Positions 38,115 through 47,111 of a stretch of 64,000 nucleotides of DNA are shown here, piece by piece. The DNA comes from Caulobacter sp. FWC2 (GTDB lineage: Bacteria > Pseudomonadota > Alphaproteobacteria > Caulobacterales > Caulobacteraceae). The notes under the pieces are model-generated. The model did no database searches. It had not been told where the DNA came from and worked only from the letters and a program-made list of their open reading frames with translations. Position 1 is the first letter of the stretch. Every line of letters starts with the position of its first letter. The stretch covers positions 1,674,001-1,738,000 of the forward strand of contig NZ_PEBF01000001.1 in NCBI RefSeq assembly GCF_002742625.1. The letters are read 5' to 3'. Both the position numbers and the translations under genes were made by a program.

Positions 38115-39730
38115 GTCGCCATCCGGCCAGTCAGGACGGGCCTGATTTCACGGTGAGCGGCGGCCAGTTTGGTGATGCTGTTGCTGAAGGCGATACGGAT
38201 ATGGTCGCCCCCGATCGTACAGGTGACGACGTCAAAATGCGGCGTCTCATTGTAGCGCCATTGCATGTCGAGCACTTGGTTGCTCGACCATGCCGCCGCG
38301 GCGGCGACCCGGATCGGACCGGGCATGCGGTTGAGGGCGCCGATCAGCTCGGTAAATTCGGGCGGTGTTCCGGGCAGGTCGGTGAAGCCTTCTCGCCACC
38401 CGTCAAGGCCGGCCCGGACAGACGAGCGGCGCCCGGCGATTTCCAGCTCAAAAGCGCAGGATGCGTCATCGAAATGCAGCGTCACCGCGACTGCGCCCAT
38501 GGCATTGGGTTCGAGGACGAAGCGACGTCCCCCGATACGCGCGGCCTCGGGCGAGCGCGACGCGCCTTTGGGGACAGGCAGCGTCAGGCCGGCCAGCTTG
38601 TCACGCAGCCGGGCGGGCGCCGCCGGATCGGACGTGAGCGGGGCCTCGCGCAGACCGGGCAGCAGATTCTGCCAGACGAGGTTCAGCAGGCCCTGCATAT
38701 CGAGGGTGCAACTGGTGAGCGCGACGACGGTTCGCTTGTCCGGCAGCACGATGCAATATTGCCCGAACGCGCCGTCGCCTCGGAAGGCGTCGTGGCGGCA
38801 GCGCCAGAACTGGTAGCCATAGCCCTGATGCCAGTCGCTGGTCGCGGGCAGGGCGGAGGGATCGACGCCGGGCGGCGCGCCGGTCAAGGGTTGGCGTACC
38901 TGGGCGCGGGTCGCTTCAGCCACCCAGGATCGCGAGACGATTTGCCGTCCGCCATAGCGTCCCTGGTCGAGATAGAGCTGGCCGAACCGGCTCAAGGCCC
39001 CGGTGGTGAGCTTCAGGCCCCAGCCGCCCGTGTTGATCCCCATCGGGCAGGTCGCCCAGCGCGCGTCGGCGATCCCCAACGGATCGAAAAGCCGGGGACG
39101 AAGATAGGCGTCGAGCGGCTTGCCGACGACCTTCTGGACGGTCGCGGAGAGCATGTAGGACGCGCCGCTGTCGTACAGAAAGACGCTGCCCGGCGCATGG
39201 ACGATGGGCTGGGCGAGGAAGGCGCGCGCCCAGTCCTGCTCACGGGTGATGATGGGTGTCGAATCCGCGCCGTGCCCGACGGTCATCGTCAGCAAGTGCC
39301 GCAGGCGCAAGGCCGCCAGATTGGCGTCGACCGTCGCGGGGCGCTGTTCGGGAAAGAAGTCGATCACGCGATCATCGAGATGCAGGCGACCTTCATCGAT
39401 CGCGATGCCGACCGCCGTGCCGGTGACGCTCTTGCTGAGCGAATAGAGCAACTGAGGTACGTCGGCCCGGTAGGGCGCCCACCATCCGCCGGCCACCGTG
39501 TGTCCGTCGCGCGCGATCATGATGCTGTGCGGTTCGTGCGGTGAGGCCTCGAGCGCCGCGAGAAGGTCGAGGATCGCTCCGGAATCCACGCCAACCTTCT
39601 CAGGCGGTGCCGTGGGCAGGTCGCCCCAACCGGGCGCATGACGGGTTTGCGCGGCCGCCGCCGCTCGTCCGGTCGCCATGGCCGCGCCGACGCCCAGCCC
39701 GGCGAGGACGAATCGACGCGGCGGGTTCAT
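38111..39730 (-). CDS. Exported beta-lactamase-family serine hydrolase (esterase-like)
   Basis: A 539-residue protein with an RR-containing signal (NPPRRFVLAGLGVGAAMATG). The class C beta-lactamase/esterase fold is marked by LLYSLSKSVTGTA (Ser-x-x-Lys nucleophile) and a Tyr-x-Ser/Asn equivalent in FLYDSGASYML. A C-terminal beta domain of about 150 residues (RRFVLEPNAMGAVAVTLHFD) is typical of the family fused to lipocalin-like folds. In this context a deacylase or esterase acting on an acylated glycoside is more likely than antibiotic resistance. ATG 39730 starts the signal; a longer frame to 39835 is not credible. Divergent from the GMC dehydrogenase gene. Confidence 0.87.
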   Translation of the reverse strand: MNPPRRFVLAGLGVGAAMATGRAAAAAQTRHAPGWGDLPTAPPEKVGVDSGAILDLLAALEASPHEPHSIMIARDGHTVAGGWWAPYRADVPQLLYSLSKSVTGTAVGIAIDEGRLHLDDRVIDFFPEQRPATVDANLAALRLRHLLTMTVGHGADSTPIITREQDWARAFLAQPIVHAPGSVFLYDSGASYMLSATVQKVVGKPLDAYLRPRLFDPLGIADARWATCPMGINTGGWGLKLTTGALSRFGQLYLDQGRYGGRQIVSRSWVAEATRAQVRQPLTGAPPGVDPSALPATSDWHQGYGYQFWRCRHDAFRGDGAFGQYCIVLPDKRTVVALTSCTLDMQGLLNLVWQNLLPGLREAPLTSDPAAPARLRDKLAGLTLPVPKGASRSPEAARIGGRRFVLEPNAMGAVAVTLHFDDASCAFELEIAGRRSSVRAGLDGWREGFTDLPGTPPEFTELIGALNRMPGPIRVAAAAAWSSNQVLDMQWRYNETPHFDVVTCTIGGDHIRIAFSNSITKLAAAHREIRPVLTGRMAT

Positions 39731-40101
39731 CGCGTAGCCTCGGGGCGGCGCAATCCGCCAAACGTCGCAACACCATGACTGGCCACGCGCCACCTCTCCT
39801 GCCGCGCCGATCACGCCCGATCCGGGGCGTCTCACGCTTGAAACGAGACTGTCACCCCTTGCCGCAAGGGAAATCTACGCCTGAATTTGCCGAAGCCAGC
39901 TACCCAATTGCCCTTGTGCGGCGGGGCGATGGGAGGGAGGCGAGAAAAGTATCGGCCCGGCGGCAAACGCCGCGTTGAACCGGGATGTCAGGCGAGAATA
40001 GACTTGGTCTCAACCCGCGACCTTGTCCGGATATGCGGGGCGGAGGGAATGCGTGACCACGGCAAGCGATGTTTCCACGGGCTTTTCAGGGAGGGCGACG
40101 C
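39731..40101. promoter_or_regulatory. Divergent promoter region of the glycoside oxidation genes
   Basis: 370 bases separate the leftward hydrolase/TIM-barrel pair from the rightward GMC operon, with no credible gene. It contains a short palindrome CCCTTGC-C-GCAAGGG (39856-39870), a possible operator, and a GGGAGG ribosome site before 40102. The LacI-type palindrome seen at 47081 and 52820 is absent here. Confidence 0.5.
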
Positions 40102-41796
40102 ATGCCTCTGCCTGATGGCTACGTCCCTGAGGTCATCGTTGTCGGCTCGGGCGCTTCGGGCGGCATGGCGGCCTACGTGTTGGCCAAGGCGGGCGTCCGG
40201 ACCTTGTTGCTCGAAGCGGGGCGGAACTACGACCCGGCCGAGACGCCGATGTTCGATCGTTCGCGCGAGGCGCCGCTGGCCGGGACCGGCACCGACGACA
40301 AGCCCTTTGGATATTACGATGCGACGGTAAACGGCGGCTGGCAGGTGCCGGGCGAGCCCTACACGTCGGCCGAGGGGAGTCATTTCCGCTGGTGGCGCGC
40401 GCGGATGCTGGGCGGACGGACCAATCATTGGGGGCGGCATGTGCCGCGTTTTGGTCCCTATGACTTCAAGGGGCGGTCGCGCGACGGACATGGCGTCGAT
40501 TGGCCGATCGGCTATGAGGATGTCGCCCCGTTCTACGACCGGGTCGAAAAGCTCGTCGGGGTCTGCGGCAGTCAGATCGATCTGGAGAATCATCCGGCGT
40601 CGCCGCCGGGCGTGCTCCACGAAGCGCCGAAGCCGCGCGTTCCCGAACTCCTGGTCGAGGCGGCGTGCAACGCGCTCGATATCCCCTGCATCCCGACGCG
40701 GATGGCGATCCTGACGCATGATCTACCCGACGAGCACAGCCCGCGTCAGGCCTGTTTCAACGCCACCGATTGCACGCGGGGCTGCTCGATCGGCGCCGCG
40801 TTCCAGACGACGACATCGCTGCTGCCGATGGCGCTGGCGACCGGCAACTTGCGGATCCTGACCAACGCCATGGCCGCGCGAGTCCGGACCGACACGAACG
40901 GTCGCGCCACCGGTGTGGACTATTTCGAGGATGGGACGCCCAGGTTCGTGGCGGCCCGCGTCGTCGTCCTGGGGGCAAGCGCGTGCGAAACGGCGCGCAT
41001 CCTGCTCAATTCCATCGGCGATCACGCGCCCCAGGGCCTAGCCAACAGCAGCGGCCAGGTCGGGCGCAACCTGACCGATACGGTCGGCGCCGACGTCCAG
41101 GCGACGATCCCGGCTTTGTTCGACCGGCCGCGCTACAATGAAGACGGCATCTGGATGCCGCATCGCTACATCCCGTTCTGGCTCTACAAGGAGCAGGCGG
41201 CGGGCCAGCTGGATTTCAAGAGGGCCTACCATATCGAGTTCGCCGGCCGGTTCGTGGACCCGGTCCTGGCCCTGGGCGGCGGCGGGGACGGTTATGGCGC
41301 GCCGCTCAAGGCCGACATCCACCGCACCTTCGGCGCTAGGATAAACTTCGCGGTGCGCGGCGAGATGCTGGCCAACGAGAACAGCTATTGCGACCTGGAT
41401 CCGACCGTAAAGGACAGGTTCGGCCTGCCGGTTCTGCGCTTTCACTGGAAATGGGGCGATGAGGAACTGCGCATGGTCGATCATGCGTCCCATACCATCG
41501 CTCGGATCGTCGAGCGGATGGGCGCCAAGCTCGACGCGCCTTTGCCCAGCCCCGAGCAAATGATCAGCGAAGGCGGCAGTATCATCCATGAGCTGGGCAC
41601 AGCGCGCATGGGAAGCGACCCGCGGACTTCGGTCGTGAACCAATACGGCCAGACCTGGGACGTGCCCAATCTGTTTCTGGTGGATGGCGCGGTGTTCGCT
41701 TCCAACCCGCACAAGAATGCGACGCTGACCATGATGGCGCTGGCGATGCGTGGCATGGAGCACCTCGTCACGCAGTTGAGGAAGGGCGCATTGTGA
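40102..41796 (+). CDS. GMC-family FAD sugar dehydrogenase, probable glycoside 3-dehydrogenase large subunit
   Basis: A 564-residue flavoprotein. The FAD site is EVIVVGSGASGGMAAYVLA at residues 9-27; a second GMC block is RMLGGRTNHWGRHVPRF. Active-site His lies in HELGTARMG and the His-Lys-Asn motif in SNPHKNATLT (537-539). Cysteines 218, 224 and 228 form C-x5-C-x3-C, the pattern that binds a 3Fe-4S cluster in bacterial FAD glucose dehydrogenase. It should oxidise a sugar hydroxyl (C3 in characterised glucoside dehydrogenases, including the Caulobacter lactose system) and pass electrons to a cytochrome c. It has no signal of its own; the small subunit encoded next carries one. GGGAGG precedes ATG 40102. 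Confidence 0.92.
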   Translation: MPLPDGYVPEVIVVGSGASGGMAAYVLAKAGVRTLLLEAGRNYDPAETPMFDRSREAPLAGTGTDDKPFGYYDATVNGGWQVPGEPYTSAEGSHFRWWRARMLGGRTNHWGRHVPRFGPYDFKGRSRDGHGVDWPIGYEDVAPFYDRVEKLVGVCGSQIDLENHPASPPGVLHEAPKPRVPELLVEAACNALDIPCIPTRMAILTHDLPDEHSPRQACFNATDCTRGCSIGAAFQTTTSLLPMALATGNLRILTNAMAARVRTDTNGRATGVDYFEDGTPRFVAARVVVLGASACETARILLNSIGDHAPQGLANSSGQVGRNLTDTVGADVQATIPALFDRPRYNEDGIWMPHRYIPFWLYKEQAAGQLDFKRAYHIEFAGRFVDPVLALGGGGDGYGAPLKADIHRTFGARINFAVRGEMLANENSYCDLDPTVKDRFGLPVLRFHWKWGDEELRMVDHASHTIARIVERMGAKLDAPLPSPEQMISEGGSIIHELGTARMGSDPRTSVVNQYGQTWDVPNLFLVDGAVFASNPHKNATLTMMALAMRGMEHLVTQLRKGAL

Positions 41797-42485
41797 CCGA
41801 GCCGTTCCCCACGCTGACTCGCCGGCGGACGATCGCCTGGTTCACCGCGGCGCTGGCAAGCCCGATGGCCCTGCCAACGGGTCCGGCGCGCGCCGCGAGC
41901 ATCGGCTGGCCCGCTCTGATGCTGAAGCCGATAGCCGCCCCCGGCTACGGCGCGGATCCGAACATGAGCGAGAAGAAGGTGACTTGGCCGCTTTCGCTCA
42001 GCCCAGAGCAGCGGGCGCTCATCCGCATCTGCGCCGACATCGTTCTTCCTCCGCCTGCCGGACGGAAACCGCCGAGCGCCCTGGGGATCGACGCGTTCGT
42101 CGATGAGTGGGTCAGCGCGCCCTATGCGCGACAGGCGGCGGATCGCACGCTGATCCTGGCGGGGCTTGTCTGGATGGACGCCCAAGCAATGGAAAGATTT
42201 TCCAAGTCCTTCGCATGCGCCACCGACGCGCAGCGGCGCGTGATCTTCGACATGATCGCCTGGCGCGATCGCATCGCCCCCGGTTGCGAACAGGCGGCGG
42301 CGTTCTTCGCCAGCCTGCGCGCCATTGTCGTGCTTGGCTACTACACCCTACCCGAGGGCGAAGAGGAACTCGGCTTCGTGGGAAATACGCCATACGAGGG
42401 CGTCTATCCCGGCCCCGGCCCCGAGCCGCTGCGGCATCTCGAACAGCAGCTCGCCCGGCTCGGCCTGACGATGCCGAAGTTCTGA
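41793..42485 (+). CDS. Gluconate 2-dehydrogenase subunit 3-family protein, Tat-targeted small subunit
   Basis: A 230-residue protein with a twin-arginine signal (TRRRTIAWFTAALASPMALP, RR at residues 7-10). The family (gluconate 2-dehydrogenase subunit 3) forms the gamma subunit of FAD sugar dehydrogenases and carries the folded large subunit through the Tat pathway. The body shows the expected helical pattern (LSPEQRALIRICADIVLPPP, RRVIFDMIAW, GYYTLPEGEEELGF). The start is GTG 41793, overlapping the GMC stop by four bases, so the two subunits are coupled. Confidence 0.92.
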   Translation: MTEPFPTLTRRRTIAWFTAALASPMALPTGPARAASIGWPALMLKPIAAPGYGADPNMSEKKVTWPLSLSPEQRALIRICADIVLPPPAGRKPPSALGIDAFVDEWVSAPYARQAADRTLILAGLVWMDAQAMERFSKSFACATDAQRRVIFDMIAWRDRIAPGCEQAAAFFASLRAIVVLGYYTLPEGEEELGFVGNTPYEGVYPGPGPEPLRHLEQQLARLGLTMPKF

Positions 42486-42553
42486 GGACGCCTATCACCG
42501 CGGAGGCGGAGTCCTGCGTGGACTCGCGGCGCAACCATTGGAGGCCGATTGTC

Positions 42554-43732
42554 ATGACCATCTCTGCTCGCTGGACGATGCTTCCAGCGTTGGGCGTCGC
42601 CGCCTTGCTGGCGACCGCCGGTCCTAGCTGGAGTCAGTCCCCGACCCGACCTGGCGCATCAGCTGAAAAGGTCGGCGGGCTGATCGACCGAATGCCGCTG
42701 ACCGAGGTCGCTCCGAGCATTCGCGCGACCGGGGCGACGCCCTTCCGTATCCGCTACACCTCGGTATCGGCGTGGAACGGCGCGCCCATTACCGTGTCCG
42801 CGAGCGCTTTCCTGCCGGCGGGGCCGCCGCCGCAAGGGGGATGGACCGTGGTCGCGATCGGGCACGGCACGACCGGGATACTGCCCGAATGCGCGCCGTC
42901 CCTGTCGCCGGACCTAAGCGGAATCGCGCCCTTGGTGGCGCAATTCCTCGCTCAGGGTTTCGCCGTGACGATGGCCGACTATGAAGGTCTGGGCGAGCCT
43001 GGCGTCCATGCCTACCTGAATGCCGAGGCCGCCGGGCGGAACATCATCGACTCGGTGCGGGCGTTGCGACAATTGCGGCCCGGCGCGGTTTCCAATCGCT
43101 GGCTGGCGGTTGGCGGATCACAGGGCGGCGGCGCGGTGTGGGGCGCCAACGAAGTGGCCGCGGCCTATGCGCCCGACCTCAACCTGCTGGGCGTCTTCGC
43201 CTTCGCGCCCGCCGCGCGGTTCACCGACTATGTTGATATCGCAGCCGTCGGCAAGCTGAACCCGGACCAGACCGCCGCCTATGTCTGGATGCTGATGTCG
43301 CTCAGCCGCGGACGTCCGGATTTCGATCTTGGCCCGTATCGCCGCGGATCGGTCGCGCGCAACTGGACAAAGCTATCCTATTGCACCGGACCGCACGCGG
43401 GCGAGCGGCTCGAGGCGTTGAAGCAGATCACGCCCGACGAACTGAAGCCGGCCTCGTTGGCCGCACGGCGACAGATGAAGGCGATCATGGCGGGTCTGGC
43501 GCTGCCGAAGCGCCGCGCGGCGGCGCCGATGTTGGTTCTCTATGGCGGCCGCGACAGTTTCCTCGATCCCGCCTGGACCGCGCAGGCGGTGCGACAGGCC
43601 TGCCACCTGGGCTCGAAGGTGCAGGGAATCCTGCAGCCGGAAAAAGAACACGGCAATCTCGACCTGACCCCATCCGTCGAATGGCTCGCCCACAGGCTGG
43701 CGGGCGAGCCGGTGTCGAACAGCTGCGGCTGA
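42554..43732 (+). CDS. Exported alpha/beta hydrolase (secretory-lipase-like esterase)
   Basis: A 392-residue protein with signal peptide (WTMLPALGVAALLATAGPSW). The fold is a secretory lipase or tannase-like alpha/beta hydrolase: GWTVVAIGHGTTGILPECAP, VTMADYEGLGEPG, nucleophile elbow LAVGGSQGGGAVW, aspartate in LYGGRDSFLD and histidine in PEKEHGNLDL. A paired cysteine, ECAPS with KLSYCTGP, may form a disulfide. The likely role is to cleave acyl esters from a glycoside before rhamnosidase action, inferred from position between the dehydrogenase and GH78 genes. Frames upstream of ATG 42554 overlap the Tat-subunit gene and are shadows. Confidence 0.85.
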   Translation: MTISARWTMLPALGVAALLATAGPSWSQSPTRPGASAEKVGGLIDRMPLTEVAPSIRATGATPFRIRYTSVSAWNGAPITVSASAFLPAGPPPQGGWTVVAIGHGTTGILPECAPSLSPDLSGIAPLVAQFLAQGFAVTMADYEGLGEPGVHAYLNAEAAGRNIIDSVRALRQLRPGAVSNRWLAVGGSQGGGAVWGANEVAAAYAPDLNLLGVFAFAPAARFTDYVDIAAVGKLNPDQTAAYVWMLMSLSRGRPDFDLGPYRRGSVARNWTKLSYCTGPHAGERLEALKQITPDELKPASLAARRQMKAIMAGLALPKRRAAAPMLVLYGGRDSFLDPAWTAQAVRQACHLGSKVQGILQPEKEHGNLDLTPSVEWLAHRLAGEPVSNSCG

Positions 43733-43773
43733 TCGCGCCGCGGGCCGGTCAAAACGAACAGGGAGGGGAAGAC

Positions 43774-46700
43774 ATGTCGACGCACGAGACATCCCGGCGC
43801 GGGTTCATGGCCATTGTCGGCGCGGGCGCGATGGCCACGCAATCGTTCGGCGCCCCCGCGTCTGGCGCGTTGCTGGTGTCAGATCTTCAGGTCGATTCCC
43901 TGGTCGAGCCGAGGGCGCTGCACTCGCAGCAGGTCAGGCTTTCCTGGAAGATCGCGTCGGGTCGGCGCGATACGGCTCAACGGGCCTATCGCATCGGGGT
44001 CGCGAGCAGCCGAGAGCAAGCGGCGGCGGGCGCGTACGATCTCTGGGATAGCGGATGGGTGGAGAGCCCTCGCTGTTTCGATATTCCCTATGGCGGGGCC
44101 AAGCTTCCGTCGCGAGCGCGCTGCTTCTGGAAGGTTGTCGTCCGGGATGACCGTGGCGCAACGGCCTCCAGCACGGTCGCGAGCTGGGAGATGGGACTGC
44201 TCGAACCCGATGACTGGAAGGGTGGGTGGGTCGGCGCCGAGACGCGCTCGTTCCGCGACGACCGGCTGGCAGGGTTCAACTGGATCGGCGGGAAGGAGCT
44301 GGCCGGCGCCGAAGGGCGCTGCTTTCGCCTGGCCTTCGATCTGCCCGAGGCGGCGGAACTCCTGATCTACACCATTAGCAACCGCCCCGCCGAGGCGGTG
44401 CTCGACGGCGCGGTGCTGCCGCTGCCGCCGCGCGATCCGGCTGCGTTCGGCGCGCCGCCCCCCAGTCGCACCGCGCTATCCCTCGCGCCGGGCAAGCATC
44501 TGCTGGCGCTGTTCATGTCCGGCGACGCGCGCAACGAGGATCCCTTTCGGGAGCCCCGCGCGGCGATACTGATCCGTGCGACGCTCGCCTCGGGCCGTGT
44601 TCTGCATGTGCCTGGCGAACGTTCGCGAACGACCGTCGGCAAGCCGGCCGGATGGGATCGGCAGGCGTTCGACGACAGCGCCTGGCCGATGGCGAACCCC
44701 GGCGGGGGGGAAGCGTCTTTGCCCGGTAACGGGGCCTTCCTGCTCCGCAAACCGTTCGAAGTCGTCAAGGCCGTGCGTTCGGCGCGGCTCTACATCGCGG
44801 CGCTTGGCGCATATGCGCCATTGATCAATGGAGAGCGGGTCGGCGACGCGCTGCTGGCGCCCGAATGGACTGATTTCAGCCGGCATGTGCTCTATCGCAG
44901 CTATGACGTGACCGATCTTATCCGACCGGGCGGCAATCTGCTCGGCGCGATGGTCGGCGACGGCTGGTATGGAAGCTATCTGGCGCCGGGCGGGCGCTAC
45001 GGCTTTGGTGGCCCGCCGCTGCGCCTGCGCGCGCAGCTTGAACTCGACTATGTCGATGGTCAGCATGAGATCGTGGCCCCCGATCAGGGATGGTCGGTCG
45101 CGCGGTCATCGATCACCTACAGCGATATCTACGATGGCGAGGATGTCGACGCCCGGCTCGAGCAGCCCGGCTGGGCGACCGTGTCGTTCGATCCTGATGA
45201 CCGCTGGGAGGCGGCGCGGACCGTCGAAACGTCGCCGGTCGCGATGGTCGGATCAGCGGTGCAGCCGATTACCGCGTCTCTCACCTTGCGGCCGAAGGCG
45301 ATCTCGCCGAAGGGCGGTGGAAGCGTCGTGGTCGACTTCGGCCAGAACTTCGCCGGTTGGATTCGCGTGCGGTCCAAGGGCGAGGCTGGGCGGCGCATCA
45401 CGATGCGCTTCGGTGAGCTGCTCAAGCCCGATGGAAGCATCGACCAATCCAACCTGCGTGCGGCGCGCGCGACGGATACGTGGATATTGCGCGGCGATGC
45501 GGCGAGCGAGAGGTTCGAGCCGTCTTTCACCTATCATGGCTTTCGCTATGTCCAGATCGATGGACTGGCCGGGGCGCTCGCGCCGGACGATATCGAGGCG
45601 GTCGTCGTCCGCAGCAGCCTGCCGGAGACCGGGCAACTGAAGCTGGGTCAATATGTGCCCCAGCGCCTTTGGTTGAACGGGCTGTGGAGCCAGCGGTCGA
45701 ACTTCATGGGCATCCCGACCGATTGCCCCCAGCGCGACGAGCGGCTTGGCTGGATGGGCGACGCCCATGTCTTTTGGGACGCCGCCTGCTTCAACATGGA
45801 CACCGCCGCCTTCACGCGGAAGTTCATGCGCGACGTGCGCGATGGGCAGCGCGCCGACGGCGCGTTCCCGGATATCGCGCCCGACACCGATCGTGCGCAT
45901 TTCACCCAGCCGGGCTCCTCGCCGGGCTGGGCCGACACCGGCGTCTTCCTGCCCTGGACGAGTTGGCGGCGTTACGGCGACACGGCCGTTATCGATGAGC
46001 ATTGGGAGGCGATGGAGCGCTTCCTGGAGTCGATCCGCGTCGCCAACCCGGACCTGCTCTGGAAGACCAAGCGCGGCAACGACTACGGCGACTGGTTGGC
46101 GCTTGATGCAAAGCAGCCCGGCGACCCGACGACCCCCAAGGATCTGGTGGGTACGGCCTTCTGGAAGGGGGCGGCCGACGCCATGGCCGAGATGGCGCAG
46201 GCGACCGGCCGCGCCGAGGCCGTCCGACGTTACCGCGCCCTGTCAGAAGCGATCGCCCGCGCCTTCAACCAGAGCTACGTGCGACCCGATGGCGTCGTCG
46301 GCAACGGATCGCAGACGGGCTATATCCTCGCCCTGCATTTTGACATTCTGCCGACGCCTTTGCGCGCCAACGCGGCCGACCGCCTGGTCGCCGATATCCG
46401 ACGACGCGGCACGCTTCTATCGACCGGCTTTCTCGGCACGCCCTACAGTCTCGACGTCCTGGCCGAGGCGGGGCACCACGCGCTGGTCTACGACCTGCTG
46501 CTGAGGACCGCCTACCCCTCCTGGGGCTATATGATCGCGCGCAACGCCACGACGATCTGGGAGCGCTGGAACGGCGATGTCGGTGACCGCGAGATGAACT
46601 CGTTCAACCATTATGCGCTGGGCGCTGTGGCTGGCTTCATGTTCCGGCGCATCGCCGGGATCGATCCGATCGAGCCGGGCTTTACCCGCTTTCGCTTCGA

Positions 46701-46998
46701 CCCCGTCTATGATCCCCGCCTGCCGACGGGCGGAGCGCGGTTCGAAAGCCGGACCGGGTTGATCGCAACGCAGTGGTCGCGAGAAAAGGGTGCGTTCAGC
46801 CTGGACCTGAGCATACCGGCCAACGCGCGCTGTGAGCTCTTGCTACCCGCGCGAACCACGGCGCAAATCCGCGAAGGCGGTCGCCCGCTTCGGCGAGACA
46901 AGGCGATGGCGTCCACCAACGCGGGCGAAAGGGTGCGGCTCGATCTTGGGTCGGGCGACTATCGTTTTCGGGTCGAGCGCGCCGATTTCACGCGTTAG
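43774..46998 (+). CDS. GH78 alpha-L-rhamnosidase
   Basis: A 1074-residue exported glycoside hydrolase. The N-terminus has a Tat-like motif (TSRRGFMAIVGAGAMATQSF). Domains in order: N-terminal beta domains (about 40-460; RLYIAALGAYAPLINGERVG, then GGNLLGAMVGDGWYGSYLAP), the concanavalin-like domain (VVDFGQNFAGWIRV, DTWILRGD), the six-hairpin catalytic barrel beginning near residue 648 with the signature TDCPQRDERLGWMGDAH, and a C-terminal beta domain (FTRFRFDPVYDPRLP). The general acid lies in the DxxxxE segment of that signature by family. It removes terminal L-rhamnose from flavonoid, saponin or pectin-type glycosides. GGGAGGGG precedes ATG 43774; the longer frame upstream is a shadow of the lipase-like gene. 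Confidence 0.95.
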   Translation: MSTHETSRRGFMAIVGAGAMATQSFGAPASGALLVSDLQVDSLVEPRALHSQQVRLSWKIASGRRDTAQRAYRIGVASSREQAAAGAYDLWDSGWVESPRCFDIPYGGAKLPSRARCFWKVVVRDDRGATASSTVASWEMGLLEPDDWKGGWVGAETRSFRDDRLAGFNWIGGKELAGAEGRCFRLAFDLPEAAELLIYTISNRPAEAVLDGAVLPLPPRDPAAFGAPPPSRTALSLAPGKHLLALFMSGDARNEDPFREPRAAILIRATLASGRVLHVPGERSRTTVGKPAGWDRQAFDDSAWPMANPGGGEASLPGNGAFLLRKPFEVVKAVRSARLYIAALGAYAPLINGERVGDALLAPEWTDFSRHVLYRSYDVTDLIRPGGNLLGAMVGDGWYGSYLAPGGRYGFGGPPLRLRAQLELDYVDGQHEIVAPDQGWSVARSSITYSDIYDGEDVDARLEQPGWATVSFDPDDRWEAARTVETSPVAMVGSAVQPITASLTLRPKAISPKGGGSVVVDFGQNFAGWIRVRSKGEAGRRITMRFGELLKPDGSIDQSNLRAARATDTWILRGDAASERFEPSFTYHGFRYVQIDGLAGALAPDDIEAVVVRSSLPETGQLKLGQYVPQRLWLNGLWSQRSNFMGIPTDCPQRDERLGWMGDAHVFWDAACFNMDTAAFTRKFMRDVRDGQRADGAFPDIAPDTDRAHFTQPGSSPGWADTGVFLPWTSWRRYGDTAVIDEHWEAMERFLESIRVANPDLLWKTKRGNDYGDWLALDAKQPGDPTTPKDLVGTAFWKGAADAMAEMAQATGRAEAVRRYRALSEAIARAFNQSYVRPDGVVGNGSQTGYILALHFDILPTPLRANAADRLVADIRRRGTLLSTGFLGTPYSLDVLAEAGHHALVYDLLLRTAYPSWGYMIARNATTIWERWNGDVGDREMNSFNHYALGAVAGFMFRRIAGIDPIEPGFTRFRFDPVYDPRLPTGGARFESRTGLIATQWSREKGAFSLDLSIPANARCELLLPARTTAQIREGGRPLRRDKAMASTNAGERVRLDLGSGDYRFRVERADFTR

Positions 46999-47080
46999 GC
47001 CTCGCGAGACGCGACAGATCGGCCCCATTTCAAAGGTATCTTGACGACATCGGATGTTTGCTTCACCAATAATTTAAAGA

Positions 47081-47098
47081 AATGAGATCGATCTCATT
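47081..47098. promoter_or_regulatory. 18-bp perfect palindrome, probable LacI-type operator, copy 1
   Basis: AATGAGATCGATCTCATT is a perfect even palindrome with a central CG, as in LacI-family operators. It lies 13 bases before the AraC-type start codon. The 16-bp core recurs exactly at 52821-52836. Confidence 0.8.
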
Positions 47099-47111
47099 CA
47101 GGGAGGGGATG

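Noticed and set aside
40573..40584. CAGATCGATCTG inside the GMC dehydrogenase gene
   Set aside because: Only the inner 10 bases match the LacI-type operator and it is within coding sequence, so probably chance.
44000..46500. Alternative frames within the GH78 gene
   Set aside because: Arg/Ser-rich shadows; the GH78 frame is continuous with all domains.
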